The notes under the pieces are model-generated. The model was not told where the DNA came from and did no database searches. It saw only the letters and a program-made list of their open reading frames with translations. 34,937 nt of DNA. It comes from Agathobaculum sp. Lineage in GTDB: Bacteria; Bacillota; Clostridia; Oscillospirales; Butyricicoccaceae. Shown piece by piece: positions 21,317 through 30,547 of this stretch (position 1 is the first letter of the stretch; every line of letters begins with the position of its first letter). The translations under genes were made by a program, and so were the position numbers. The stretch is from positions 1-34,937 of the forward strand of contig NZ_JALFLA010000069.1 in assembly GCF_022775115.1 (NCBI RefSeq), read 5' to 3'.

Positions 21317-23440
21317 TCACTTGTCTGCATCTCCGGTCTTGGCCACGGCCTTGGACGGCACGGTGGCTACTGCTTTAGAGGGAGCGCGGGTCACCGCCTT
21401 GGTGGCCGTTGTGGCAACGGCCTTGGTGCCGGTCGTGGCGACCGCGCGGGTCTCGCGCTTGGACGCGCCCCGTCTGCCGGTCGTGGCCGCCTTTTTGGCG
21501 GCAGCTTCTTTCTTGGCGGCCTCGATCTCGGCCTTGGTGCGGCGCTTGGCGCGCGGCTTGCCCTTGAAGAACAGCACACCGAAGCGCGGTATCTCGACCG
21601 AGATGGACTGCGCCTGCCCGTGCATGGGCTTGTTCTCGCTCTTTACCTTGCCGTTTGTAAAGCCTGCTCCGCCGAATTTTGCCGCGTCGGAGGTGAAGAC
21701 CTCCTCATAGGTACCCGCGAACGGCACGCCGATGCGGTAGGACGACTGCAGCTCGGGCGAGAAGTTGACGATCACAACGATGTCCGAGCCGTCCCGCGCG
21801 ATGCGGCGGAAGGCAATGATGTTGTTGCGGTTATCGTCGTGGCTGATCCACGCGAAGCCGCGCCAATCGGTATCCTGCTCCCAAAGCTGCGGGGTGGCCA
21901 GATAGAACTGGTTGAGCGCCTTGACATAGTTGTGCATCTGCCGGTGTGCCGGGAAGTCAAGCAGCATCCAGTCCAGCCCGCGCTGGTAGGCCCATTCGGA
22001 GAACTGCGCGAACTCGCCGCCCATAAACAGCATCTTCTTGCCCGGATGCGCGGCCATGTAGCCGTACAGCGCGCGCAGGCCGCCGAACTGGTTTTCATAC
22101 GGGGGCGGCATCTTGCCGATCAGCGAGCATTTGCCGTGCACGACCTCGTCGTGCGAGAGCGGCAGGATGTAATTTTCCGAAAAGGCGTACATGAACGAGA
22201 AGGTGATCTTGTCGTGCATATCCTTGCGGAAGAACGGGTCGGCCGAGCAGTAGCACAGCATATCGTTCATCCAGCCCATGTTCCACTTGAAGTTGAAGCC
22301 CAAGCCGCCGTCGTAGCCCGGGCGGGTGACCATCGGCCACGCGGTCGATTCCTCGGCGATCATCATCACATCGGGGTGGTCGGTCAGAATATTCTCGTTG
22401 AGCAGGCGCAGAAAGTCGATCGCTTCCAGATTTTCGCGGCCGCCGTGCACGTTGGGCCGCCATTCGTGCTGGCGGTTATAGTCCAGATACAGCATCGAGG
22501 CCACCGCGTCGACGCGCAGGCCGTCCATATGGAACTTTTCGATCCAGAACATAGCCGAGGAGAACAGCAGGTTGCGGGTGGATACCTTGCCGTAGTCGAA
22601 CACGCGCGTGCCCCACTCCTTGTGCTCCATCTTGAGCGGGTCGGCGTACTCATACAAGTACGAGCCGTCAAACTCGACAAGGCCGCAGCCGTCTTTGGGG
22701 AAGTGGGCGGGCACCCAGTCCATGATAACGCCCAGACCGGCCTGATGCGCCGTGTCGACGAAGTACATCAGGTCCTTGGGCGTGCCGTAGCGGCTGGTCG
22801 CGGCGAAATAGCCGACGACCTGATAGCCCCACGAGCCGTCGAAGGGGTATTCGGTCAGCGGCAGCACCTCGATATGGGTATAGCCCATCTCTTTGACATA
22901 AGGAACCAGCTCGTCCGCCAACTGGCGGTAGGAATAGAAGTTGCCGTCGGCATGCACCTTCCACGAGCCGAGGTGGCACTCGTAAATATTGACCGGCGAG
23001 GAATAGGGCAGCTGCTCGCGCCGCCAGCTCAGCCAGCTCTCGTCGTTCCACGCATAGCCCTCGATGTCATACACCTTGGAGGCGTTGCCGGGGCGGGTCT
23101 CGGCATGGAAGCCGTAGGGGTCGGTCTTGTCAAAAACATCGCCTGACTTAGCCCATACACTATACTTATATGCGGCATATTCGGCAACATGCGGGATAAA
23201 GCACTCCCAGATGCCCTGCTCGTCCCGCTGCATGGGGGCGGCCTCGCGGTTCCAGCCGTTGAACTCTCCCATCACCGAGACACGCGCGGCTTCGGGCGCG
23301 TATACGCGGAACAGGTAGCCTTTTTCGCCGTCTTGCTCAAACGGGTGCGCGCCCATGTAGTCATACGCGCGGCAGTCTCTTCCCGAATAGAAAAGCTGAC
23401 TGCGTTTTTCGCAGGCCGACGATGCGCTCGTCTTTTTCAT
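21317..23440 (-). CDS. glgB: 1,4-alpha-glucan branching enzyme with a basic low-complexity tail
   Basis: The 707-aa GH13 enzyme adds alpha-1,6 branches to glycogen. It has an N-terminal CBM48 (VSVMGEFNGWN), DGLRVDAVASMLYLDY (nucleophile region), IAEESTAWP and LSHDEVVHG. After the C-terminal beta domain (ends about residue 627) there are 80 residues rich in Ala, Lys, Arg and Thr, first a helical KAEIEAAKKEAAAKKA stretch and then repeats of the type TKAVAT / SKAVAT. Ordinary GlgB ends before this. The tail resembles histone-H1-like basic tails and may hold the enzyme to glycogen, nucleic acid or the cell envelope, but that is speculation. It is the first gene of the glycogen operon; GGGAGAG lies before the ATG. 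Confidence 0.95.
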   Translation of the reverse strand: MKKTSASSACEKRSQLFYSGRDCRAYDYMGAHPFEQDGEKGYLFRVYAPEAARVSVMGEFNGWNREAAPMQRDEQGIWECFIPHVAEYAAYKYSVWAKSGDVFDKTDPYGFHAETRPGNASKVYDIEGYAWNDESWLSWRREQLPYSSPVNIYECHLGSWKVHADGNFYSYRQLADELVPYVKEMGYTHIEVLPLTEYPFDGSWGYQVVGYFAATSRYGTPKDLMYFVDTAHQAGLGVIMDWVPAHFPKDGCGLVEFDGSYLYEYADPLKMEHKEWGTRVFDYGKVSTRNLLFSSAMFWIEKFHMDGLRVDAVASMLYLDYNRQHEWRPNVHGGRENLEAIDFLRLLNENILTDHPDVMMIAEESTAWPMVTRPGYDGGLGFNFKWNMGWMNDMLCYCSADPFFRKDMHDKITFSFMYAFSENYILPLSHDEVVHGKCSLIGKMPPPYENQFGGLRALYGYMAAHPGKKMLFMGGEFAQFSEWAYQRGLDWMLLDFPAHRQMHNYVKALNQFYLATPQLWEQDTDWRGFAWISHDDNRNNIIAFRRIARDGSDIVVIVNFSPELQSSYRIGVPFAGTYEEVFTSDAAKFGGAGFTNGKVKSENKPMHGQAQSISVEIPRFGVLFFKGKPRAKRRTKAEIEAAKKEAAAKKAATTGRRGASKRETRAVATTGTKAVATTATKAVTRAPSKAVATVPSKAVAKTGDADK

Positions 23441-23466
23441 ATCGCATCTCTCCCTTTTACATAAAA

Positions 23467-23533
23467 CTGCTTAAAATGGCCGGGAACGGGGACTTTGTCC
23501 GCCTTTTATGCATCCCGCATGGTTTTTAAGCAG
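23467..23533 (-). promoter_or_regulatory. Structured leader of the glycogen operon, candidate cis-regulatory RNA
   Basis: On the minus strand, CTGCTTAAAA (23524-23533) pairs perfectly with TTTTAAGCAG (23467-23476), closing a roughly 47-base domain. Inside are possible small stems ATGC/GCAT, GGAC-AAA-GTCC and CCG/CGG, giving a multibranch shape about 25 bases before glgB. I do not recognise a known riboswitch class. Confidence 0.4.
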
Positions 23534-23557
23534 AAGCATTCACTTTAGTACGGGTAT

Positions 23558-23586
23558 AGTATACATCAAACCGGAAAAAAAGTCCA
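23558..23586 (-). promoter_or_regulatory. Promoter of the glgBCDAP operon
   Basis: On the minus strand, TGGACT (23581-23586) and TATACT (23558-23563) are separated by 17 bases. The predicted leader is about 110 bases long. Confidence 0.55.
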
Positions 23587-23790
23587 GCAATTTTACTTAA
23601 TTACCAGACTTTTCTGAGGGGAATTTTGTTGGGTTTACACATAACCTGTCGCAATTTGCCAAAAGGCGGCGGTGCGCAGCGGTACACAGGACACGCTGTG
23701 TCGGTCGCTTTGTGCAGTTTTTCGGTGATTTTACCATGCTTTGACGGTGATACGGCAGGTATTATGGACGATATATGCTGTTTTGCCTGC
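23587..23790. other. Intergenic region without a gene
   Basis: Between the glg promoter and the end of cinA I see no convincing ORF, RNA gene or repeat. The sequence has no clear terminator for cinA either. Confidence 0.4.
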
Positions 23791-25020
23791 TCAGAGCAGA
23801 TTGCGCCGGATGAGGTCGAGCGCAGACGAGGCCGCCTGCGTGCGCACGCGGTCGCGTCCATTTGCGCCGCGCAGCTTGTGGGTGAAATGCTGGCCGCCGC
23901 ACCAGACGCTCAGGTACACCAGCCCGACCGGCTTGTCCGCCGTGCCGCCGCCCGGCCCGGCCACGCCCGTGATGCCCACGCCCACATCCGCGCCGAGCGC
24001 GCGCGCCACGCCCTCGGCCATCTGCTCGGCCACCGCCGGGCTGACCGCGCCGTCAGTTTCCAGCGTCTGCGGGCTGATGCCCAGCAGGCGGATTTTGACC
24101 TCGTTTGCGTAGGCGCACACGCCGCCCAGATAATAATCCGAGCAGCCGGGGATGTCGGTGATGCGCTTGGACAGCAGGCCGCCCGTGCAGCTTTCGGCCA
24201 CGGCCAGCGTCAGGCCGCGCGCGCGCAGCCCCTCGCCCACGACCTGCTCGAGCGAATCGACGTCCACACCATACACGTCATCACCAAGGAGGGCGCGCAC
24301 CTTGCCGACGACCGGGTCGAGCAGCGCCTCGCACTGCGCAGGGGTATCGGCCTTGGCCGTTATGCGGGCATAGCACTCGCCGGTTTTGGCATAGGGCGCG
24401 ATGGTCGGGTTGGTCATTTCGGCCATCATGTCGTGCAGGCGCTCCTCCATGGCGCTCTCGCCCAGTCCGAACACGCGCACCCGGCGCGAAGCGATGCAGC
24501 CGCCCGCGAGGGGATAGAGATAGGGCATGGCGCACTGCTGCCACATCGGCTCGCACTCGCGCGGCGGGCCGGGCAGCATGAGCACATGCGTGCCGTCGGC
24601 CTCAAACGCGCAGCCGGGCGCGGTGCCCCATTGGTTGACAAATACTGTGCAGCCCTCGGGCAAATAGGCCTGTTTTTCGTTGTTGTGGGTCATCTCGCGG
24701 CCGATCTGGTCAAAAAATTGCCGGATGCGGTCAAGCGAGGGCTGGTGCAGCGTGAGTGTTTTGCCGAAAACGGCGGCAAGGGTCTCCTTGGTCAGATCGT
24801 CCAGCGTCGGCCCAAGGCCGCCGGTGGTGATGACGATGTCCGCGCGGCTGCGCGCGGTCTCGATCACCTGACGCAGGCGCGCCGGATTGTCGCCCACGAC
24901 GGTTTGGTAAAACACGTTGATGCCAAGCTCGCTCAGCCCTTGTGAGATGAGCTGCGCGTCGGTGTTGACGATATCGCCCAGCAGGATCTCCGTGCCGACG
25001 GCGATGAGTTCTGCGTTCAT
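23791..25020 (-). CDS. cinA: CinA-family protein (competence/damage-inducible, NMN deamidase type)
   Basis: The 409-aa protein has the molybdopterin-binding-like N-terminal domain (MNAELIAVGTEILLGDIVNTDAQ, TTGGLGPTLDD) and the C-terminal CinA amidase domain from about residue 255 (AVAESCTGGLLSKRIT, GITGVAGPGGG). Family members hydrolyse ADP-ribose and deamidate NMN for pyridine nucleotide salvage. The start is the ATG at 25020 behind AAGGAAT; the frame runs further up to 25119 but without a ribosome site or similarity. It lies downstream of thiI after 129 bases. Confidence 0.93.
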   Translation of the reverse strand: MNAELIAVGTEILLGDIVNTDAQLISQGLSELGINVFYQTVVGDNPARLRQVIETARSRADIVITTGGLGPTLDDLTKETLAAVFGKTLTLHQPSLDRIRQFFDQIGREMTHNNEKQAYLPEGCTVFVNQWGTAPGCAFEADGTHVLMLPGPPRECEPMWQQCAMPYLYPLAGGCIASRRVRVFGLGESAMEERLHDMMAEMTNPTIAPYAKTGECYARITAKADTPAQCEALLDPVVGKVRALLGDDVYGVDVDSLEQVVGEGLRARGLTLAVAESCTGGLLSKRITDIPGCSDYYLGGVCAYANEVKIRLLGISPQTLETDGAVSPAVAEQMAEGVARALGADVGVGITGVAGPGGGTADKPVGLVYLSVWCGGQHFTHKLRGANGRDRVRTQAASSALDLIRRNLL

Positions 25021-25121
25021 CGGTATTCCTTCTTTCGTGTTATCAACAAGGGGGAACGCCCCCCGCGAAGCCGCGTGCACGCGGTGCAATTGCAGCGGAG
25101 GGCGCGCCGCGCTTTCCATCG

Positions 25122-25144
25122 AGGGGACGGTGTCCCCTTTTTTA
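25122..25144. repeat. GGGGAC/GTCCCC hairpin after thiI
   Basis: AGGGGAC-GGT-GTCCCCT is a perfect 7-bp stem followed on the plus strand by seven T residues, though no plus-strand gene ends here. It may be a dispersed repeat element rather than a working terminator. A GGAC-AAA-GTCC stem occurs in the glgB leader. Confidence 0.4.
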
Positions 25145-25149
25145 GAGGC

Positions 25150-26319
25150 TTAGGGCAGGTGTATCACTTCGATGCCGTTTACCGCCTCGTCGACCAGTGC
25201 GTCGACGGCAAGGCGGCTCTCGGCCTCGACGATCTTGGGCAGCTTGGGCCGGGTGTTGGGGTGCTTGGGGGTAAAGACTGTGCAGCAGTCCTCATACGGC
25301 AGGATGGAGGTTTCAAACGTGTCGATCCGGCGGGCGATGCGTACGATCTCCTCCTTGTCCATGCCGATGCAGGGGCGGAAGACCGGCAGCTCGCATACCG
25401 CGCCGGTGACCGCCATGGCAGGCATGGTCTGGCTGGCGACCTGACCGAGCGATTCGCCCGTGATGAGCGCGCCGCAGCCGTGCTCGACGGCCACCCGCTC
25501 GGCAATGCGCATCATAAAGCGGCGCATGATGAGCGTAAACAGCTCCTCGTGGCACTGGGCGCGGATCTGCTCCTGTATTTTGGTGAACGGCACGACCATG
25601 ACGCTCATGCGGCCGCACCAGCGGGTCAGCTGGCGGCCGAGCGTGAGCACCTTTTCCTTGGCTTGCTCGGAGGTGTAGGGATAGCTGAAAAAGTGTACGC
25701 CGACCAGCTCAAGGCCGCGCTTGGCCATCATCCAGCCCGCAACGGGCGAATCGATGCCGCCGGACAGCAGCAGCGCGGCGCGGCCGTTCGAGCCGGTGGG
25801 CATACCGCCCGCGCCCGGCTCGGGGCCGGCGTGGACAAAGGCGTATTTTTCGCGTATCTCAACGTGCACGGTCAGGTCGGGGTGGTGCATGTCCGCGCGC
25901 ACGGCCGGGAACAGGTCGGCCAGCGCGCCGCCGACCTGCTGGCTGATCTCGGTCGAGGTCAGGGGGAACTGCTTGTCCCCGCGCTTGGTCTCGACCTTGA
26001 AGGTAGCTGCGCGCGCAAAGCGCGGCGCAAGGTAGCGCTGTGCGGTCTTGATGACGCTGTCTAGCGTCTTTTCCGGGCAGACGGCAGCGCGCGAGATGGT
26101 GGCAAAGCCGAAAATGTGCGCGGCGCAGTCCATCACCGCGTCGGCATCGGCACCCTCGGGCACTTCAACGTAAACGACCGACTGCCGCATGGAGATGGGG
26201 CAGTCCGCTACATGCTTCATCCGGCGGGACAGGTTTTTGAGCAGCCGATCCTCAAAGGCCTTGCGATTCAGCCCCTTGAGCACGATCTCGCCGCATTTGA
26301 GCAGCAATACTTCTTTCAT
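25150..26319 (-). CDS. thiI: tRNA 4-thiouridine / thiamine sulfur-transfer protein ThiI
   Basis: The 389-aa protein has the N-terminal ferredoxin-like and THUMP domains (about 1-165) and the PP-loop ATPase domain with LLLSGGIDSPVAGW. It adenylates U8 of tRNA for thiolation. It lacks the C-terminal rhodanese domain of enterobacterial ThiI, like most Firmicutes homologues, which take sulfur from a dedicated cysteine desulfurase. That partner is the gene nine bases upstream. AAGGAGA lies before the ATG at 26319. Confidence 0.95.
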   Translation of the reverse strand: MKEVLLLKCGEIVLKGLNRKAFEDRLLKNLSRRMKHVADCPISMRQSVVYVEVPEGADADAVMDCAAHIFGFATISRAAVCPEKTLDSVIKTAQRYLAPRFARAATFKVETKRGDKQFPLTSTEISQQVGGALADLFPAVRADMHHPDLTVHVEIREKYAFVHAGPEPGAGGMPTGSNGRAALLLSGGIDSPVAGWMMAKRGLELVGVHFFSYPYTSEQAKEKVLTLGRQLTRWCGRMSVMVVPFTKIQEQIRAQCHEELFTLIMRRFMMRIAERVAVEHGCGALITGESLGQVASQTMPAMAVTGAVCELPVFRPCIGMDKEEIVRIARRIDTFETSILPYEDCCTVFTPKHPNTRPKLPKIVEAESRLAVDALVDEAVNGIEVIHLP

Positions 26320-26328
26320 AGCGTCTCC

Positions 26329-27486
26329 TTATTCAGCTCTGTGGTGTTGAAGCGGGCGGGAAGGGCGCAGCATGGCCGCGCCCTTCTGCACAGCGGCGAC
26401 AAAGGCGTCCACGTCCTCCCTTGTGTTTTCCGGGCAGAAGGACACGCGCAGCGTGCAGTCGCTCTGCGCGCGCGGCAGGCCGATGGCCGTCAGCACGGCG
26501 CTCTGCCTGCCCTTGGAGCAGGCCGAACCGGCCGACACGCACACGCCCTCGTCGGACAGGATGCGCAGCATGACCTCGCTCTTGCAGCCGTCCACGACGA
26601 TGCTCTGTATATGCGGCACATCGCCGGGTACGGAAAAGCCGGAATAGGGCAGCGCGGCTGCCGCCCGCTCGCGCAGATACGCCGCCAGCGCCTGCACATG
26701 GGCGTTGTCCGCGTCCAAATGCGCCATGCGTATCTCGCACGCCTTGGCAAAAGCCGCGATCGCGGGCAGCGGCTCGGTGCCGGGACGGATGGCGCGCTCC
26801 TGCCCGCCGCCGGTCGTCAGGGGCGGCAGGCGCAGCCCTTTTTTGATATACAGCGCGCCCACGCCCTTGGGTGCGCCGATCTTGTGGCCGGATACGCTCA
26901 TCAGGTCGCAGCGCCACTGGGCGGGCGTCAGCCGCAGGCGGGCAAGCCCCTGTACCGCGTCGATGTGGAATAGCGCACCGGGGCAGCGCTCCTTGAGCAG
27001 CGCGCCCAGCGCGGCCACCGGCTGTACCGTGCCCAGCTCGTTGTTGACCAGCTGGCAGGACAGCAGCACGGTGTCCTCGGTCAGCGCGCCGGCCAGTGTG
27101 TCGGCTGTGATGTGGCCGTGTCCGTCCGGCGCAAGCCGGGTGACGCGAAAGCCCTGCTGCTCGAGCGCTTTGACCGTCTCAAGCGTGGCCGCGTGCTCGA
27201 TGGCAGTCGTGATGATATGCCCCTTTTTGTGGCGGTGCAGGTGCGCCGCGCCGCGCAGGGCGATGTTGGCGCTTTCCGTGCCGCAGGAGGTAAAGCAGGT
27301 CTCCTCGGGCAGACAGCCCATCGCCGTCGCGACCGTTTGGCGGCAGTCCTCCAAAAGCCGCGCGGCCGCGCGCCCCATTTGGTGCAGCGAGGAGGGGTTG
27401 CCGTAACCCTCACACATCGCCCGCACGGCGGCCTCGGCCGCCTCGGGCAGCACGCGGGCGGTGGCGGCGTTATCCAGATAATGCAC
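26329..27486 (-). CDS. Cysteine desulfurase (NifS/IscS class, ThiI partner)
   Basis: The 385-aa PLP enzyme turns cysteine into alanine and a protein-bound persulfide. Visible marks are YLDNAATARVLPEA, the PLP lysine in SVSGHKIGAPKG and the active-site cysteine in SAGSACSKG. The start is a GTG at 27486 (GTGCATTATCTGGAT) behind AGGAGAG. It is immediately followed by thiI, the same order as nifZ-thiI in B. subtilis, so it probably supplies sulfur for s4U in tRNA (and possibly thiamine) rather than for Fe-S clusters in general. Confidence 0.93.
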   Translation of the reverse strand: MHYLDNAATARVLPEAAEAAVRAMCEGYGNPSSLHQMGRAAARLLEDCRQTVATAMGCLPEETCFTSCGTESANIALRGAAHLHRHKKGHIITTAIEHAATLETVKALEQQGFRVTRLAPDGHGHITADTLAGALTEDTVLLSCQLVNNELGTVQPVAALGALLKERCPGALFHIDAVQGLARLRLTPAQWRCDLMSVSGHKIGAPKGVGALYIKKGLRLPPLTTGGGQERAIRPGTEPLPAIAAFAKACEIRMAHLDADNAHVQALAAYLRERAAAALPYSGFSVPGDVPHIQSIVVDGCKSEVMLRILSDEGVCVSAGSACSKGRQSAVLTAIGLPRAQSDCTLRVSFCPENTREDVDAFVAAVQKGAAMLRPSRPLQHHRAE

Positions 27487-27519
27487 GATGATCTTCTCTC
27501 CTTTATTCGATACGCCCTT

Positions 27520-27548
27520 ATTTTACAACGCAGCGCCCGCTTTTACAA
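27520..27548 (-). promoter_or_regulatory. Promoter of the cysteine desulfurase-thiI operon
   Basis: On the minus strand, TTGTAA (27543-27548) and TAAAAT (27520-27525) are separated by 17 bases. Confidence 0.6.
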
Positions 27549-27570
27549 GATGAAACCGTGTAATTCGGCA

Positions 27571-27599
27571 TTGAATCTCCCAGACGGCTATGCTATACT
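27571..27599 (+). promoter_or_regulatory. purA promoter
   Basis: TTGAAT (27571-27576) and TATACT (27594-27599) are separated by 17 bases. It is back to back with the desulfurase promoter, and no known purine riboswitch is visible in the 50-base leader. Confidence 0.7.
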
Positions 27600-27653
27600 T
27601 GAGACGTATGGCGTGCCGGAGCGCGTCCGTTTTACAGAAAGGAATGGAACACT

Positions 27654-28937
27654 ATGCCGTGTAAAGTGATTCTTGGCGCCCAGTGGGGCGACGAAGGCAA
27701 GGGCAAGTTTATTGATATTTTCGCTGAGGGAGCCGATCTTGTCGTGCGCAGCCAAGGCGGCAACAACGCCGGGCATACCGTTGTTGCGGGCGGGGAGCAA
27801 TATAAGCTCCAGCTCATCCCCTCGGGCATCCTGTATCCGAACTGCGTCAACATCATCGGCCCGGGCGTAGTCGTCGACCCGCGCAATGTGTTGCGCGAGA
27901 TCGACGGGCTGACCGCCAAGGGCATCTCGTGCGATAAGCTGTTCATCGACGCGCGCGCCCACTGCATCCTGCCGTGGCATCTGGCGCTCGACGCGCTGAG
28001 CGAGGCCGAAAAGGCCGAACAGGGTACGGCCATCGGCACGACCAAAAAGGGTATCGGCCCGACCTACATGGACAAGGCCGAGCGCAGCGGCATCCGTATG
28101 CATGATTTTGTTGACGAGGTGCGGTTTGAGAGCGTCATGCGCGAGGCCTGCGCCCGCAAAAACCGTGTTATCACCGGCGTGTACGGCGCGGAGCCGATCG
28201 ACGCGGACGCGGTCATCGCGGAATACCGGGTCTACGCCGACCGGCTGCGCTCGATGGTGCGCGACACGAGCGTGATGACCTACGAGGCCGTTCAGCAGGG
28301 CAAGGAGGTGCTGTTCGAGGGCGCGCAGGGCACGCTGCTCGATCTGGACATGGGTACTTACCCATATGTCACCTCGTCTCATCCGGTGGCGGGCGGCTGC
28401 TGCATCGGCTCGGGCGTCGGCCCGACCGCGATCAGCCAGGTCATCGGCATCTTCAAAAGCTACACCACCCGCGTCGGCGAGGGGCCGTTCCCGACCGAGC
28501 TGTTCGACGAGACCGGCGATTACATCCGCAAGGCCGGCGGCGAGTTCGGCACAGTTACCGGCCGCGCGCGCAGAACGGGCTGGTTTGACGCGGTGGTCGC
28601 GCGCTACGCGGTGCGCGTCAACGGACTGACCGATGTGGTCATCAATAAGATCGACCCGCTGCGCGGCCTGCCCAAGCTCAAGGTGTGCGTGGCCTACCGG
28701 CTGAAAAACGGCCAGACCGTAACCGAGCTTCCGGCCAACTTTATGGAGCTGGAGGGCTGCGAGCCGGTTTATGAGGAGTTCGACGGCTTTACCGAGGATA
28801 TCACAGGCTGCCGCTCGTGGGACGAGCTGCCCGCGGCCGTGCAGGACTATATCCGCCAGCTTGCGCGCATCATCGGCTGCAAGATCACCATGCTGGGCGT
28901 CGGCCCGGCGCGCGATCAGGTGATCACACTGGCGTAA
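27654..28937 (+). CDS. purA: Adenylosuccinate synthetase
   Basis: The 427-aa enzyme joins IMP and aspartate using GTP in AMP synthesis. The GTP loop GAQWGDEGKGK is at residues 8-18 with catalytic D13, and NNAGHTV, IGTTKKGIGPTYMDK and the later GRARRTGWFD are all family-specific. Length is standard. AAAGGAATGG lies before the ATG. It is transcribed alone and ends in a terminator. Confidence 0.98.
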   Translation: MPCKVILGAQWGDEGKGKFIDIFAEGADLVVRSQGGNNAGHTVVAGGEQYKLQLIPSGILYPNCVNIIGPGVVVDPRNVLREIDGLTAKGISCDKLFIDARAHCILPWHLALDALSEAEKAEQGTAIGTTKKGIGPTYMDKAERSGIRMHDFVDEVRFESVMREACARKNRVITGVYGAEPIDADAVIAEYRVYADRLRSMVRDTSVMTYEAVQQGKEVLFEGAQGTLLDLDMGTYPYVTSSHPVAGGCCIGSGVGPTAISQVIGIFKSYTTRVGEGPFPTELFDETGDYIRKAGGEFGTVTGRARRTGWFDAVVARYAVRVNGLTDVVINKIDPLRGLPKLKVCVAYRLKNGQTVTELPANFMELEGCEPVYEEFDGFTEDITGCRSWDELPAAVQDYIRQLARIIGCKITMLGVGPARDQVITLA

Positions 28938-28969
28938 ATGCAAAGCGCGGTGCAAAACAGCGATCGTGA

Positions 28970-29010
28970 GAAAACGAGTGGAAAAGAGACATTTTTCACT
29001 CGTTTTCTTT
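28970..29010 (+). terminator. Terminator after purA
   Basis: GAAAACGAGTG (28970-28980) and CACTCGTTTTC (28997-29007) form a perfect 11-bp stem followed by T residues. Confidence 0.75.
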
Positions 29011-29075
29011 ATGCGGCGCGCATGGTCATAGTTTGGCGCACAGACATATTCTGAAGAAAAAAGGGGTGCTTCGGC

Positions 29076-30485
29076 ATGAGTCATCAAACGCATACGCGGC
29101 ATAGCCGCGACAATTTCAAAAGCAGATGGGGCTTTATTCTGGCCTGCATCGGCTCGGCGGTGGGCATGGGCAATATCTGGCGCTTTCCGATCATGGTGCA
29201 TCAGTTCGGCGGGCTGACCTTCCTCCTGCCGTATTTTCTGTTCGTCGCGCTGATTGGTGCGTCGGGCGTGATCGAGGAGTTCTCCCTCGGACGCTGGGCC
29301 GGGGCGGGGCCTGTGGGCGCGTTCGGCAAATGTACAGCGACGCGCGGCAGCAGGCGCGCGGGCGAGACGATCGGCGCGCTGCCTATCATCGGCTCGATGA
29401 TGCTGGCGATCGGCTATACGGTCGTGCTGGGGTGGATATTCAAATATTGCTTTATGGGCATCAGCGGCAGCCTGTTTGCGCTCGGCACAGACATGGCCGG
29501 CATCGGCGGCGCGTTCGGCGCGACCGCGCCCGAGGCCGAGACACTGGGCGGGGCGCTGCGCATGATGGTCGACGGCGGCCTCGTCGGCGTGGGCAATGCG
29601 CTGTGGCAGCTGGTGGCGCTGGTGGTGTCGCTGGGCATCATGGGCATGGGCGTGGCCGGCGGTATCGAGCGGGCGAACAAGATCATGATGCCCGTGCTGT
29701 TTGTGCTGTTCATCGGGCTTGGCGTTTACATTTTCACGCTGGACGGCGCTGCCGCGGGCTACCGGTATATTTTCACGCTGCGGCCAGCCGGTCTGGCGCG
29801 GCCCGAGGTATGGATATACGCCTTCGGGCAGGCTTTCTTCTCGCTGTCGGTTGCGGGCAACGGCTCGGTCATCTACGGCTCTTATCTGTCCAAGGAGGAG
29901 GACATCCCCGGCTCGGCACGCAACGTCGCCGTGTTTGACACGCTGGCGGCCTTGCTCGCGGCGCTCGTCATTCTTCCCTCGATGGCGGTCATGCTGGGCG
30001 AGGGCATCAACGAGGTCAGCGGCGGCCCCGGCCTGATGTTCGTTTATCTGGTCAATGTGTTCAACGGTATGCCCGGCGGGCGGATCGTCGGCATGGTGTT
30101 CTTCATTTGCGTGCTGTTTGCGGGCGTGTCGTCGATCGTCAACCTGTATGAAGCGCCCGTTGCCTTTTTGCAGGAAAAGTGCGGGCTGCGCCGCATCGCC
30201 GCGGTGACGGCCATCGGCGCGGCGGGCGGCATCGTTTCCATTCTGATCCAGCCGTGGACGTCTCAGTGGATGGATTTGGTGTCCATTTACATCTGTCCGC
30301 TGGGCGCGCTGCTGGCCGGCGTCATGTTCTTCTGGGTGCTGGACAAGGAGACCGCGCTGGATGCGGTGCGCGAGGGCGCGAAAAGGCCGCTCGGCGGCTG
30401 GTTCTACCCGCTGGGCAAGTATGTTTACTGCGTGCTGGCGCTGCTCGCTCTCGTGGCCGGCGCGGTGTACGGCGGCATCGGCTGA
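29076..30485 (+). CDS. Sodium-dependent transporter of the SNF (LeuT/NSS) family
   Basis: The 469-aa membrane protein has the NSS signature near the start: RWGFILACIGSAVGMGNIWRFP, followed by LPYFLFVALIG and then about eleven hydrophobic helices. The unwound TM1 residues that hold Na+ and substrate in LeuT (A-x-G-x-GNIWRFP) are kept. These carriers take up amino acids with Na+; the substrate cannot be told from sequence. Residues 110-150 hold the usual TM3 region. GGGG lies about ten bases before the ATG at 29076. The sensor kinase begins 62 bases later, so it may share its transcript. Confidence 0.9.
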   Translation: MSHQTHTRHSRDNFKSRWGFILACIGSAVGMGNIWRFPIMVHQFGGLTFLLPYFLFVALIGASGVIEEFSLGRWAGAGPVGAFGKCTATRGSRRAGETIGALPIIGSMMLAIGYTVVLGWIFKYCFMGISGSLFALGTDMAGIGGAFGATAPEAETLGGALRMMVDGGLVGVGNALWQLVALVVSLGIMGMGVAGGIERANKIMMPVLFVLFIGLGVYIFTLDGAAAGYRYIFTLRPAGLARPEVWIYAFGQAFFSLSVAGNGSVIYGSYLSKEEDIPGSARNVAVFDTLAALLAALVILPSMAVMLGEGINEVSGGPGLMFVYLVNVFNGMPGGRIVGMVFFICVLFAGVSSIVNLYEAPVAFLQEKCGLRRIAAVTAIGAAGGIVSILIQPWTSQWMDLVSIYICPLGALLAGVMFFWVLDKETALDAVREGAKRPLGGWFYPLGKYVYCVLALLALVAGAVYGGIG

Positions 30486-30547
30486 GACGGACGCGGCCCA
30501 AGTCCCTGCGCGGCGGCATAGCTGTCATACAGAAAGGGAGTCTCGTC

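Noticed and set aside
25122-25144. Terminator for a plus-strand gene
   Set aside because: The T-run is on the plus strand but no plus-strand gene ends there; kept only as a hairpin repeat.
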